A stretch of 64,000 nt of DNA. It comes from Marisediminicola antarctica (GTDB lineage Bacteria > Actinomycetota > Actinomycetes > Actinomycetales > Microbacteriaceae). Below the pieces are notes generated by a model that worked only from the letters and a program-made list of their open reading frames with translations, made no database searches and was not told the origin of the DNA. The stretch is taken from NCBI RefSeq assembly GCF_009930795.1, contig NZ_CP017146.1, forward strand, positions 3,038,001-3,102,000, in the 5' to 3' direction. Both the position numbers and the translations under genes were made by a program. Below are positions 55,913 to 64,000 of the stretch, in pieces. Numbering within the stretch: the first letter of the stretch is position 1; each line of letters begins with the position of its first letter.

Positions 55913-57358
55913 TCACGCTGCGCCCCGCACCCACCCGCGTTCTCTCCTCGCGGCCCTCCCCTCAAGCTCGAGCAGCCCCAACACCGCCTGCACCTGCGCC
56001 GCGGACAGGCCCGCGCGAGCCGCGATGTCACCGACTGCCCGTGGTGACCGTGCGCTGAGCGCGTCGACGACGCGTGTGCGCTCGGCGGACTCGGCCCGCT
56101 CGGGCACGTCGACCCCCGAACGGGCAACGGACTGGCCGCCAACATCGGGGGTCTCGCTCCCGTTGCCCCGGCTCCCACCGTTGCCCCGGCTCCCACCGTT
56201 GGCCCGGCCCCCGCCGCTCCCACCTTCCCCACCGCTGCCACGGCCACTGCCACCACCTAGATCGACCCCAACGCGCTCGCCACGGCCAGGCCCCTTGCTC
56301 ACAACAGAGGGGCGAGGCGCGAGCTCGGCCATCTCGTCGGCGTTCGTCACGCAGACGGCGTCAAAATCGCGGATCAGCCGGTGGCACCCGGCCGAGGCCG
56401 CCGACGTGACAGGGCCCGGCACGGCGCCGAGAGGACGCCCCAGCGCGGCCGCGTGCCCGGCCGTGTTGAGCGACCCCGACCGCCAACCCGCCTCGAGAAC
56501 GACCGTCGCGAGGCTCGCTGCGGCAATTAGTCGATTGCGCTGCAGGAACCTCCACTTGGTCGGCGGCGACCCGCACGGCAATTCCGACACCACCGCGCCG
56601 GACTCGACGATCCGTGAGAGGAGCCCGTCGTGGCCGCTCGGATAGAAGCGGTCCACCCCGCCGGCGAGGAACGCGATCGTCTCCCCCGAACTCGCCAGCG
56701 CCGCCCGGTGCGCCATCCCGTCGATCCCGTACGCCGCCCCGGAGACGATGGTGTAGCCGCGGTCAACGAGACCTGCAGACGCCTCCATTGCCACGTGCTC
56801 GCCGTATCCCGTGGCGGCTCTGGCCCCGACAAGCGCAATCGAGCTGCCCGCCGTTGCTAGCGTCTCCGAGCGCCCGCGCAGCCACAGCGCGAGGGGCGCG
56901 TGAGCCCCGAGATCGTCGACCCCCACGGGCCATTCCGGGTCGCCGGGCACGAGCAGCCGGACGCCGTACCGGCCTGCCTGGCGAAGTGCCACGAGCGCCG
57001 CCTGAGACGCCGCCCGGGGTTGCCACCGCTGCTGCGCCGCGACGAGATCGGCGACGGTGAGCCCGTTGGCCTCGAGAAGCCCGGCGGGAGTGCGTGAGTC
57101 GTCGGCCCGAATACCTGACCTCTCCGCGACGGCGCCCACTATCCGATCGACGCCCCATCGATCGATCACGGCAGTCAGTGCGGCTGGCGCGCCGAGTAAC
57201 TCAACAAGAAGGCCAGCGACGCGGTCCCCCGGTTCGGCAATCCCGGTCCAGGTGGCCCGCGCGAAACGATCGAGGATTTCCTCCACTGTGAAATCATCCC
57301 GGCCAAGACTGCGAATGAGCGGCGCAACGACGGCCGCCTTGAGCCCGAACATGGTCAT
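55913..57358 (-). CDS. dprA: DNA-processing protein DprA
   Basis: A 481-residue DprA. The Rossmann-fold core is intact: ALVGARAATGYGEHVAMEASAGLVDRGYTIVSGAAYGIDGMAHRAAL, FLAGGVDRFYPSGHDGLL and SELPCGSPPTKWRFLQRNRLIAAAS. An extension follows the core: a Gly/Ser/Arg/Asn run encoded by 18-bp repeats, then a C-terminal winged-helix (RSPRAVGDIAARAGLSAAQVQAVLGLLELEGRAAR). DprA loads RecA on incoming single-stranded DNA. The start ATG overlaps the comM stop (ATGA). Confidence 0.93.
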   Translation of the reverse strand: MTMFGLKAAVVAPLIRSLGRDDFTVEEILDRFARATWTGIAEPGDRVAGLLVELLGAPAALTAVIDRWGVDRIVGAVAERSGIRADDSRTPAGLLEANGLTVADLVAAQQRWQPRAASQAALVALRQAGRYGVRLLVPGDPEWPVGVDDLGAHAPLALWLRGRSETLATAGSSIALVGARAATGYGEHVAMEASAGLVDRGYTIVSGAAYGIDGMAHRAALASSGETIAFLAGGVDRFYPSGHDGLLSRIVESGAVVSELPCGSPPTKWRFLQRNRLIAAASLATVVLEAGWRSGSLNTAGHAAALGRPLGAVPGPVTSAASAGCHRLIRDFDAVCVTNADEMAELAPRPSVVSKGPGRGERVGVDLGGGSGRGSGGEGGSGGGRANGGSRGNGGSRGNGSETPDVGGQSVARSGVDVPERAESAERTRVVDALSARSPRAVGDIAARAGLSAAQVQAVLGLLELEGRAARRERGWVRGAA

Positions 57359-58890
57359 GACGAAATCGCCTTTCTGAGATACAGGGCTCGACCGAGATGG
57401 TCGGCCGTCGGTCGCTGTGCGCCGTCAAGGTCGGCAAAAGTCCATGCGAGGCGCAACACCCGGTCGTACCCGCGCATGGTGAGGCCGCCGCGTTCGAGTG
57501 CTCGGTCGATGGACACCGTCGTCGATGGACCGAGCCGCGCGTGGGGGCCGCGCAACCACGGCCCGGGCACTTGCGAGTTGAGCGCACACGGCGTCGCGCC
57601 CAGCCGCTCCGCGGTCGCCGCCCTGGCCGACACCACCCGACTGCGCACGGTCGTCGTGTCCGCCCGCTGCTTCTCATCCGCCATGCGCATCGTGGCTGAG
57701 GTGATGCGGGCCACTCGCAGCTGGATGTCGATGCGGTCGAGCAGGGGACCGGAGAGCCTCGCGAGGTAACGGCGGCGCGCGCTCGGTGCACAGACGCACT
57801 CCGAGTCCCGTGCACCGTACTGCCCGCACGGGCACGGGTTGGCGGCGAGAACAAGCTGGAATCGTCCGGGAAAGTGCGCGACCGAATTGGCCCGGTGGAT
57901 GCTGATGAGACCCGACTCGAGCGGCTGGCGGAGTGCGTCGAGCACCGCTCGCTGGAACTCCGGTGCCTCATCGAGGAAGAGCACGCCGTGGTTCGCCCGC
58001 GCTGCGGCGCCCGGACGGATGACACCGCTGCCTCCCCCGACGATTGAGGCGGCGGTGGCCGTGTGGTGCGGGGCCTCCAGCGGCGGACGCGTCGCGAGCG
58101 AAGCACCGACCGGCAGCCCCGCCAGCGAGCGGACGCAGCTCACCTCGAGCGCGGCATCGGCGTCGAGGTCGGGCAGGATGCCCGGCAGACGCGTGGCGAG
58201 CATCGTCTTGCCCGCGCCCGGTGGCCCAAGGAGGAACATGTGGTGGCCGCCCGCCGCCGCGACCTGAATCGCCTCGATCGCGTCGTCGTTGCCGATGATG
58301 TCACTCAGGTCGAGGTTGTCGCCAGCCGCGCCCATCGGCGCCGCCCGAAGGATCGGCTCGACCGGCACAGGGGTGTACTCGCCGCCATGCCAGATCGCCG
58401 CCTCGAGCAGCGAGGCGACTCCGACCACGCGCACCCCGGGCACGAGTGCGGCCTCGTCGGCATTGCCCGTCGGCACCATAACCGTTGTCGCGCCCGCGCG
58501 CGCGGCAGCGAGGGTGGACGGGAGGATGCCGCTGATCGGCCGCAGGCGCCCGTCGAGGCCGAGCTCGCCGAGGTGAACGACGCTCGCGACCGAGTCGGCG
58601 TTCACCAACCGGTCCGCCGCGAGGATCGCGAGCGCGATCGCCAGGTCGAACCCCGAGCCGTGCTTGGGCAGGGCGGCGGGCGAGAGGTTGACCGTGACCT
58701 TTCGGGCGGGGAACTCGCACCCGGTGTTCGTGGCCGCGGCCCGTACCCGGTCGCGGGCCTCGCCGAGAGCCGCATCAGGCAGCCCGATGAGGACGAACCC
58801 GGGGAGGTTGCTCGAGATGTCCGCCTCAACCTCGACGATCTCACCGGTGAGCCCGAGGAGGGCTACGGCCGACGTGCGTCCGAGCGGCAT
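57355..58890 (-). CDS. comM: YifB/ComM family Mg-chelatase-like AAA ATPase
   Basis: A 511-residue protein. An N-terminal Lon-like domain (TSAVALLGLTGEIVEVEADISSNLPGFVLIGLPDAALGEARDRV) precedes the AAA+ domain with Walker A GPPGAGKTML, Walker B GVLFLDEAPEF and LAANPCPCGQYG, and a C-terminal helical part. ComM is a branch-migration helicase that helps integrate foreign DNA in natural transformation. It overlaps yraN by one base and dprA by four. yraN-comM-dprA is a common transformation or DNA-handling operon. Confidence 0.94.
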   Translation of the reverse strand: MPLGRTSAVALLGLTGEIVEVEADISSNLPGFVLIGLPDAALGEARDRVRAAATNTGCEFPARKVTVNLSPAALPKHGSGFDLAIALAILAADRLVNADSVASVVHLGELGLDGRLRPISGILPSTLAAARAGATTVMVPTGNADEAALVPGVRVVGVASLLEAAIWHGGEYTPVPVEPILRAAPMGAAGDNLDLSDIIGNDDAIEAIQVAAAGGHHMFLLGPPGAGKTMLATRLPGILPDLDADAALEVSCVRSLAGLPVGASLATRPPLEAPHHTATAASIVGGGSGVIRPGAAARANHGVLFLDEAPEFQRAVLDALRQPLESGLISIHRANSVAHFPGRFQLVLAANPCPCGQYGARDSECVCAPSARRRYLARLSGPLLDRIDIQLRVARITSATMRMADEKQRADTTTVRSRVVSARAATAERLGATPCALNSQVPGPWLRGPHARLGPSTTVSIDRALERGGLTMRGYDRVLRLAWTFADLDGAQRPTADHLGRALYLRKAISS

Positions 58891-59246
58891 CAGAAGACAC
58901 TTCTCACATGCTCGAACTGCACGGGGCCTCCGAGCGGCGCGATGATGGCGATCGCGTCGATGCGGATGCGGCGACGGACGCCGGGATGTTCTCCGCACCA
59001 CGCCGCTGCGAGCCGCCGGAGCCTGGCGAGCTTCTGCATCGTGATCGCCTCGAGCGGATGCCCGAAGGCAATGCTCGACCGCGTCTTCACCTCGACGAAG
59101 ACGGTCTCATCGCCGTCGAGCGCGACGACGTCGATCTCGCCCTGCCGGCACCGCCAGTTGCGGTCGAGGATGTCGTAGCCGGCGTCGACGAGGAACGCAA
59201 CCGCGAGAAGCTCGCCGCGTTTGCCGAGATCGTCCTTCGCCGCCAT
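58890..59246 (-). CDS. YraN/UPF0102 family nuclease-fold protein
   Basis: A 118-residue protein with the restriction-endonuclease-like core AAKDDLGKRGELLAVAFL, CRQGEIDVVALDGDETVFVEVKTRSS and AITMQKLARLRRLAAAW. The E-x-D and V-E-V-K residues are the PD-(D/E)XK metal site. Start at MAAKDDLG, preceded by CGGAGG; an ATG five codons earlier is less likely. Function of the family is not established; it often sits next to comM and rnhB as here. Confidence 0.93.
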   Translation of the reverse strand: MAAKDDLGKRGELLAVAFLVDAGYDILDRNWRCRQGEIDVVALDGDETVFVEVKTRSSIAFGHPLEAITMQKLARLRRLAAAWCGEHPGVRRRIRIDAIAIIAPLGGPVQFEHVRSVF

Positions 59247-59410
59247 GATTGCCTCCGACACCGAGGATGCCCCGGATCGGTCCTACCGAGCCGGCGGGTG
59301 CCGGGATCGGGGACGGTCGATGACGCCCGCCAGTTGGGGAGGAGAGGTGCCGGGTCCGGCGCCGTCCGCAATTCAGCCAGCGGATCCACTGCGGGTGGAG
59401 CCCAGACCGG

Positions 59411-59734
59411 CTACTCCTCGAAATACAGCGGGAAGTGCGTCGCACAGCCCGGGTTGAACCCGGCGCCGCAGGCGGGGCACACGGTCGCCGCGCGGTACGA
59501 GTCGATGCTCAGTTCCGTGCGGCAGACCCCGCAGAGGATCGCGTTCTCCTGCCACTTCTCCCTCGGCCAGCGCAGCACCGGATGTGTCTCGTCCTCGGCG
59601 TGGCAGGAATAGCAGGGGTAGTAGCGGTCACAACAGCGGAACCGGATCGCGACGACATCCAGTGCCGTGCTGTAGTGCACACAGCGGGTCTCGCCGTCGA
59701 CCTTCCGGCCGTGGACAACTGGAGCCAGAACCAT
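59411..59734 (-). CDS. CHY zinc-finger protein
   Basis: A 107-residue protein with a CHY-type zinc-finger set: RCVHY, CCDRYYPCYSCHAED, HPVLRWPREKW, LCGVCRTEL, CPACGAGFNPGCATHFPLYFEE. These provide about nine Cys and four His for three zinc ions. Plant and fungal relatives act in ubiquitin or mitochondrial protein import; in bacteria the role is unknown. It starts five bases after the DUF2469 stop. The 59247-59410 gap downstream of it shows no gene. Confidence 0.88.
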   Translation of the reverse strand: MVLAPVVHGRKVDGETRCVHYSTALDVVAIRFRCCDRYYPCYSCHAEDETHPVLRWPREKWQENAILCGVCRTELSIDSYRAATVCPACGAGFNPGCATHFPLYFEE

Positions 59735-59739
59735 GCGCC

Positions 59740-60063
59740 CTACTCGTCGAGCGCGAGTTCTTTCGGCAGCTCGAGCTCCTTGGCCGAGAGCTCCTCCACG
59801 TTGACGTCCTTGAAGGTCAGCACGCGCACGGACTTGACGAAGCGATCGGACCGGTAGACATCCCAAACCCACACGTCGTTCATCGTGAGTTCGAAGTAGA
59901 AGTCGTGCTCGGTGTCTTGGCGGACGAGTTCGACCTCGTTGGCCAGATAGAAGCGGCGTTCGGTCTCCACGACGAAACGGAACTGGGACACCACATCGCG
60001 ATATTCGCGGTACAGGGCCAGTTCGACCTCACGGTCGTAGTCTTCGAATTCGTCGTCGTCCAT
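59740..60063 (-). CDS. DUF2469 family protein
   Basis: A 107-residue acidic protein with a highly conserved actinobacterial sequence (MDDDEFEDYDREVELALYREYRDVVSQFRFVVETERRFYLANEVEL ... DVWVWDVYRSDRFVKSVRVLTFKDVNVEEL). The function is unknown, yet it is almost always between rnhB and yraN. It starts 13 bases after rnhB. Confidence 0.95.
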   Translation of the reverse strand: MDDDEFEDYDREVELALYREYRDVVSQFRFVVETERRFYLANEVELVRQDTEHDFYFELTMNDVWVWDVYRSDRFVKSVRVLTFKDVNVEELSAKELELPKELALDE

Positions 60064-60075
60064 GCTGCGCCAATC

Positions 60076-60735
60076 CTACTCGTCGATCTCAGGCTGCTGC
60101 TTCAGCCAGGTGTGCCGGTGCATCGCGGTCGCGCCGAGCGCGGCGATCGCGGCGAAATGGCCTGCCGACCCGTACCCCTTGTTGCCGGCCCACTCGTATC
60201 CGGGCGTCGTCGCATCCGCGTCGATCATGATTCGGTCGCGGAAGACCTTGGCGACGACGGATGCTGCGGCGACCGACGCGCAGTCGCGGTCTGCCTTCAC
60301 CTGCAGCAGTAGCGGGAGGCTGCTCGACAGGGCCGGGTTGAGCCAGTCGAACGCGCCGTCGAGCAGGATGATCGACTCGCGAATCTTCGCGCCGCCAGTG
60401 TGCAGCCGGGTTAGCGCCCGCTTGCCGGCGAGTCCCAGGGCTGCGGTGAGTCCGAGGGTGTCGACCTCGAGCGCCGACGCGAGGCCGACCGAGGAATGCC
60501 GTGCCCACGCCGCCGTGAGCGGCGCGAGTTCCTCACGCCGCTTCTGGCTGAGCAGCTTCGAGTCACGAAGGCCGAGCGGGAACGGTCCGCAGGCGAGGTC
60601 AACGACGGCGAGACCGACGGCGACGGGGCCGGCAATCGCCCCCCGACCAACCTCGTCGCAGCCGATGACGTAGCGGTGGCCCTTCGCGTGGAGGCCGGTC
60701 TCGACCTCGAGGGTCGGATCAGACACTGCCATCAT
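60076..60735 (-). CDS. rnhB: Ribonuclease HII
   Basis: A 219-residue RNase HII. The active-site acids are Asp27-Glu28 in IGCDEVGRGAIAGPVAVG, the Asp in LRDSKLLSQKRRE and the Asp in KADRDCASVAAASVVAKVFRD. It cuts ribonucleotides in DNA. Start could be the first or the second of two adjacent ATG codons. It follows lepB by nine bases. Confidence 0.96.
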   Translation of the reverse strand: MMAVSDPTLEVETGLHAKGHRYVIGCDEVGRGAIAGPVAVGLAVVDLACGPFPLGLRDSKLLSQKRREELAPLTAAWARHSSVGLASALEVDTLGLTAALGLAGKRALTRLHTGGAKIRESIILLDGAFDWLNPALSSSLPLLLQVKADRDCASVAAASVVAKVFRDRIMIDADATTPGYEWAGNKGYGSAGHFAAIAALGATAMHRHTWLKQQPEIDE

Positions 60736-60744
60736 GATGGCGGC

Positions 60745-61491
60745 CTAGTCCGGTTCGACCCCGACGCCGCGGAACGTGTCGGGGTAGTTGTCAATCCAAG
60801 ACCAGTGCACCGACGGCCAGGTGATCACAAAGGCGCGGCCGACGAGGTTGTCGATCGGCACGAAGCCGCCGCCTGGCGTCTCGGTGTTGTAGCGGGAGTC
60901 CTTAGAGCTGTAACGGTTGTCACCCATCACCCAGAGCGATCCCTCGGGAACAACCTGCGAGAAGTCGTCCCCCGACACTTTCGACACGCCCTCGGGCAGG
61001 TTGAGATAGGGCTCGTCGAGCGGTGCTCCGTTGACCTCCATCTGACCGACCGGGTTGCAACACATGACGGTGTCGCCGGGGAGTCCAACCACTCGCTTGA
61101 TGAGGTGGTCGTTGCTGTCGGAGGCGCTCAACCCGATCGTGGTGAGGAACCAGGCGATGCCCCCGACGACAGGGTTCACGTCCGTCTGCTCCTGCGGCGG
61201 AAGCCACCCACCCGGGTCACGAAACACAACCACGTCACCCCGCTGCAGCGGGACGACATCCGGCACGAGCTGGTTGACGATGATGCGGTCGTTGACCTGC
61301 AGCGTGTTCGTCATCGAGCTAGAGGGGATGTAGAAGGAGCGGATCAGGAAGGTCTTGATGCCAACAGAGATCACGATCGCGGCGACGAAAATGATGACGA
61401 TGTCGCGGACGAACAGCTTGATGCTGCGCGATCGTCGATTGCGGTCCTGTGCCGTGCGCGGGGGGCGCGGCGAAGGATCTGTTTGTTCCAT
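60745..61491 (-). CDS. lepB: Signal peptidase I LepB
   Basis: A 248-residue signal peptidase I. TM1 (LFVRDIVIIFVAAIVISVGIKTFL) is followed by catalytic Ser59 (YIPSSSMTNTL) and Lys132 (HLIKRVVGLPGD), and MGDNRYSSKDSRY is box E. It removes Sec signal peptides. This housekeeping enzyme uses Lys as base, in contrast to the SipW-type enzyme at 25562. It lies between rplS and rnhB. Confidence 0.96.
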   Translation of the reverse strand: MEQTDPSPRPPRTAQDRNRRSRSIKLFVRDIVIIFVAAIVISVGIKTFLIRSFYIPSSSMTNTLQVNDRIIVNQLVPDVVPLQRGDVVVFRDPGGWLPPQEQTDVNPVVGGIAWFLTTIGLSASDSNDHLIKRVVGLPGDTVMCCNPVGQMEVNGAPLDEPYLNLPEGVSKVSGDDFSQVVPEGSLWVMGDNRYSSKDSRYNTETPGGGFVPIDNLVGRAFVITWPSVHWSWIDNYPDTFRGVGVEPD

Positions 61492-61500
61492 TAAACCCCT

Positions 61501-61533
61501 GAGCTCCCCACCATGTTACGTGGTGGGGAGCTC
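61501..61533 (-). terminator. Stem-loop terminator/attenuator after rplS
   Basis: Perfect 13-base arms GAGCTCCCCACCA and TGGTGGGGAGCTC around TGTTACG. On the minus strand, it follows the rplS stop by about 28 bases and precedes lepB. Only a short T stretch follows (GGGGTTTAAT), so part of the transcripts may run into lepB. Confidence 0.7.
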
Positions 61534-61561
61534 AGAAAAGACTGGGGCTGTGGGCTGGCGC

Positions 61562-61903
61562 TTAGCGCTTTTCCTTGATCTTGGCCTTCTTGCCACGAAG
61601 GTCGCGCAGGTAGTACAGCTTCGCGCGACGCACCGCGCCGCGGGTGACGACCTCGATGTGGTCGATGACCGGGGAGTGCACCGGGAAGGTGCGCTCGACG
61701 CCGACCTGGAAGCTGACCTTGCGCACACAGAAGGTCTCGCGGACGCCTTCGCCCGAGCGGCCAATGACGACACCCTGGAAGACCTGGATGCGCGAACGCG
61801 TGCCTTCAACAATGTTGACGTGCACCTTGACGGTGTCACCGGCGCGGAATTCGGGGATGTCGTTGCGGAGTGAGGCCGCGTCGACGTGGTCGAGGATGTG
61901 CAT
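61562..61903 (-). CDS. rplS: Ribosomal protein L19
   Basis: A 113-residue L19. Conserved features: [60 protein letters not shown] and [21 protein letters not shown]. It belongs to the large subunit near the 30S interface. The gene is monocistronic up to the stem-loop, and has its own promoter region at 61904-62066. Confidence 0.97.
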   Translation of the reverse strand: MHILDHVDAASLRNDIPEFRAGDTVKVHVNIVEGTRSRIQVFQGVVIGRSGEGVRETFCVRKVSFQVGVERTFPVHSPVIDHIEVVTRGAVRRAKLYYLRDLRGKKAKIKEKR

Positions 61904-62066
61904 GAATATTCGCTCTCTGTAACCGCCACGGGTCGATCACGTTCTGGATGCTGCATGAAGGAGTGGGTGTGCCCATGATTTGCTGGCCCCCCTGTGGCAG
62001 GGCCGTGCAGAACGCACAATCCATAATTCTGTCACAGTCGACCCTGCCGCCGCCACTCGTGGGAGG

Positions 62067-62570
62067 TCAGCGCTCGGAGGGATCGATTCGGATGACGTCG
62101 CCGTCGGTGGGAGTGACTCGGGTCGCGCGGTACTCGCCCTGCGGTAGTGCGACATGATCGAGGCTCGCGAAAACCGTCTCCACCCGTCGCCTCGCGGCGA
62201 CCATGAGCTGCCAGAGCGCGACGCCGAACACCGCGAGCGAGGCCAGAGCGAGAAGCCCGCCGGTGAGCCCTGCGGCCAGTTCCGCCGACTGAGCGACGAA
62301 GACGCCGTAGACGATCGCGATCAGATACCACGCGCCGAGCGAGATGACATCCGTCCAGGACAGGGCCTTGGTCGTCCGTACGGACTTGCGCGCCCACGTC
62401 ACACCCAGCACAACGATCATCGATACGGTGAGTGCCGGCCAGGCGAGGAACACCAGCAGGTCCTGCGTGCCGAGGCCGGACGGGGAGATGCTCCTGGCGA
62501 TCATGATCCAAGTGGGCAGCACAACGATCGCCGCGAGTTGGACCCAGTAGAAGGCCCGTCGTAACCACAT
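62067..62570 (-). CDS. Hypothetical membrane protein
   Basis: A 167-residue protein with four predicted membrane segments (FYWVQLAAIVVLPTWIMIA, LLVFLAWPALTVSMIVVLGVTW, VISLGAWYLIAIVYGVFVA, GGLLALASLAVFGVALWQLMVAA). The final 40 residues are a soluble tail (RVETVFASLDHVALPQGEYRATRVTPTDGDVIRIDPSER). No known domain recognised. It is divergent from map across about 38 bases. Confidence 0.75.
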   Translation of the reverse strand: MWLRRAFYWVQLAAIVVLPTWIMIARSISPSGLGTQDLLVFLAWPALTVSMIVVLGVTWARKSVRTTKALSWTDVISLGAWYLIAIVYGVFVAQSAELAAGLTGGLLALASLAVFGVALWQLMVAARRRVETVFASLDHVALPQGEYRATRVTPTDGDVIRIDPSER

Positions 62571-62608
62571 TGTTCAAGCGTACAGATGGTTCGCGCAAGA
62601 ATGGCTGA

Positions 62609-63376
62609 ATGATTGAGCTACGAACCCCTGCCGAGATCACCGAGATGCGCGCGGCGGGATCCTTCGTCGCTGACGTGCTCAGCGAGCTGACTGCGGCATC
62701 CGCGGTCGGCGTCAACCTCCTCGATCTCGATGCGATCGCCCACCGGGCGATCCTGGCGAGGGGCGCCGAGAGCTGCTACATCGACTACCACCCGTCATTC
62801 GGGGCAAGCCCGTTCGGCAAAGTGCTCTGCACTTCGGTCAACGATGCGGCGCTTCACGGTCTGCCCCACGACTACAACCTGCTCGACGGCGACCTTCTGA
62901 GCCTCGACTTCGCGGTGGGTGTGGATGGCTGGGTCGCTGATTCCGCCGTGACGATAATTGTCGGCACTCCTCGGGACGAGGATCTGCGCCTCATTGAGGT
63001 GACCCAGGCAGCACTCGATGCTGGCATCGCCGCAGCAGTCCCCGGAAACCGGATCGGCGATATTTCGGCGGCGATCGGTGCGGTCGGACGCGCGGCCGGG
63101 TTCACGATCAACACTGACTTCGGTGGGCACGGCGTCGGACGCACAATGCACGGCGACCCGCACGTGCCTAATGACGGACGACCGGGTCGCGGGTTTCCCC
63201 TGCGCGCGGGTCTCGTGTTCGCGATCGAGCCGTGGCTCATGCACACGAGCGACCGTGTGTTCACGGATCCGGATGGCTGGACGTTGCGCAGCATGGATGG
63301 ATCCCGAGCCGCTCACGTCGAACATACTGTCGCAGTGACCGACGACGGACCACTCATCCTGACTGCGCGCGGCTGA
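62609..63376 (+). CDS. map: Methionine aminopeptidase, type I
   Basis: A 255-residue MetAP. Metal ligands Asp100 (LLSLDFAV), Asp111 (VADSAVT), His174 (GGHGVGRTMH), Glu207 (FAIEPWL) and Glu238 (HVEHTVAV), with substrate His83 (ALHGLP), are all present. It removes initiator Met. The length matches single-domain actinobacterial MetAPs. No other copy is visible in the window; actinobacteria often have two. Confidence 0.96.
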   Translation: MIELRTPAEITEMRAAGSFVADVLSELTAASAVGVNLLDLDAIAHRAILARGAESCYIDYHPSFGASPFGKVLCTSVNDAALHGLPHDYNLLDGDLLSLDFAVGVDGWVADSAVTIIVGTPRDEDLRLIEVTQAALDAGIAAAVPGNRIGDISAAIGAVGRAAGFTINTDFGGHGVGRTMHGDPHVPNDGRPGRGFPLRAGLVFAIEPWLMHTSDRVFTDPDGWTLRSMDGSRAAHVEHTVAVTDDGPLILTARG

Positions 63377-64000
63377 GACGGTTCTCGCCAGCGGGGCCTG
63401 GGTCGGCGGGCATGGCCGGGCGAACCGCTCGCGTCGAGTTAGGGCGATGAGCTAAACACCGACGCTTTTCGCGCGGGTGATACGCCCCGCCGAGAATTGT
63501 TGACCGTCGTCAACCCGTCAGCAGGGGCCGCCCGAGATCGTGCGGTTCAGGCGGGCCCGTCCGCCTACCCGCCCATCGTCGGCGGTTGCGGCGCGCCCAA
63601 TCAGGGCCGCCCGCCCCATGTCGGCCAGCCCCACGCCTCCCGGCAAGGCCACCCATCACCGGCTGGTCCGACCTCCCGGCAAGGCCACCCATCACCGGCT
63701 GGTCCGACCTCCCGGCAAGGTCACCCATCACCGGCAAGCCCCACGCCTCCCGGCAAGGCCGCCCAGCGTCGCCAATGCGGCCCGGCGCGTTCGGTCCGGT
63801 GCAGCTTGCCCGTTGCCGCGTGTACTGCCGGGGGCGACTGTCGGGCTCGGCTGCCCACTAAGTCGTCCTCATGGTGCCACCTGCCGTTCGCCGGTCATGC
63901 CTTCACGCTCTCGGCCAGGGATAGCGCGTCGGTCAGCTGGCTTTTTTTCTGGTGATGGTGGTGATGGTGGGTGTTTTGCTGGGGAGTGGGATGAGGGTTT
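63377..64000. other. 624-bp end region without a convincing gene
   Basis: Holds the 36-bp tandem repeat at 63636-63760 and otherwise no frame with a recognisable domain. The frames across it, on both strands, are Pro/Gly/Arg-rich and read through the repeats. The last 60 bases are G/T-rich with a run of seven T (63943-63950) and GGTGATGGT units, and may be the start of another gene cut by the window edge. Confidence 0.55.
63636..63760. repeat. 36-bp tandem repeat
   Basis: Unit starts CCTCCCGGCAAGGCCACCCA and repeats at 63636, 63672 and 63708, with a diverged partial unit at 63746. The first two units are identical. It lies downstream of map and is not in a recognised gene. Confidence 0.85.

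Noticed and set aside
63636-63760. CRISPR-like array
   Set aside because: Units are directly tandem without unique spacers and no cas gene is near.
63497-63955. 152-codon frame across the 36-bp repeats
   Set aside because: Low complexity and no domain; kept only as a possible relic in the findings.

Overview
The window is about 64 kb of a high-GC actinobacterial chromosome, most likely from a member of the Microbacteriaceae. This rests on the overall GC-rich codon use, the frequent GTG starts, the gatC-gatA-gatB, rpsB-tsf-pyrH-frr-cdsA and rplS-lepB-rnhB-yraN-comM-dprA orders, the GlgE-type glycogen pathway, DivIVA-domain proteins, and a pervasive GGATGC/GCATCC word. The species cannot be fixed from the sequence. 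No rRNA, tRNA, insertion sequence, prophage or CRISPR array was seen; the region reads as core chromosome with a few accessory pockets.

Layout. 1-5.1 kb: a 5'-truncated bifunctional-nuclease-family gene, a PLP decarboxylase, a VOC protein, a zinc-ribbon/nuclease-like protein, a NYN-OST-HTH protein and a DUF1697 protein. 5.1-9.6 kb: two small DUF202 membrane proteins, an MFS exporter and a NERD-UvrD helicase. 9.8-12.5 kb: a biotin uptake locus (a divergent TetR regulator resembling BioQ, two tandem TGAAC-N3-GTTCA operators, bioY-bioM-bioN). 12.7-16.0 kb: gatCAB. 16.2-18.1 kb: a META lipoprotein and a DUF1023 hydrolase. 18.2-23.5 kb: ligA, mnmA, a lipoprotein and a cysteine desulfurase (the last and mnmA plausibly serve tRNA 2-thiolation). 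23.5-36.7 kb: glycogen/maltose-1-phosphate metabolism (glgX, glgP, glgE, glgB), interrupted by a five-gene secretion cluster.

The most distinctive block is that cluster at 25.5-29.4 kb on the minus strand: two small exported proteins with SipW-type (alternate) signal peptides, a third SipW-type precursor fused to an FN3 domain and a ricin-B lectin domain, an LARTG-anchored surface protein, and a dedicated ER/SipW-type signal peptidase with a Ser/His pair. Translational overlaps tie the last genes together. It resembles the Bacillus TasA/TapA/SipW fibre system in logic but has a lectin and a sortase substrate. Two GGATAGAC/GTCTATCC inverted repeats lie in the long gap upstream.

36.8-44.7 kb: a YbbN-like TPR protein, a large membrane protein with an internal lipobox, a DivIVA-type coiled-coil protein, an AI-2E family permease, a hydrolase, a zinc-ribbon protein and a lytic transglycosylase. 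44.7-50.2 kb: the rpsB-tsf-pyrH-frr-cdsA block with a second DivIVA protein. 50.4-55.9 kb: M23 peptidase, xerC, a metallophosphoesterase and a divergent MMPL/MarR pair with a clear shared operator. 55.9-61.9 kb: dprA, comM, yraN, CHY zinc finger, DUF2469, rnhB, lepB, rplS. 62-63.4 kb: a membrane protein and map. The last 620 bp holds a 36-bp tandem repeat and no convincing gene.

A previously unremarked feature is a family of about 65-bp imperfect inverted repeats, four copies, all in gaps between convergent genes (9.74, 12.47, 12.56 and 36.74 kb).
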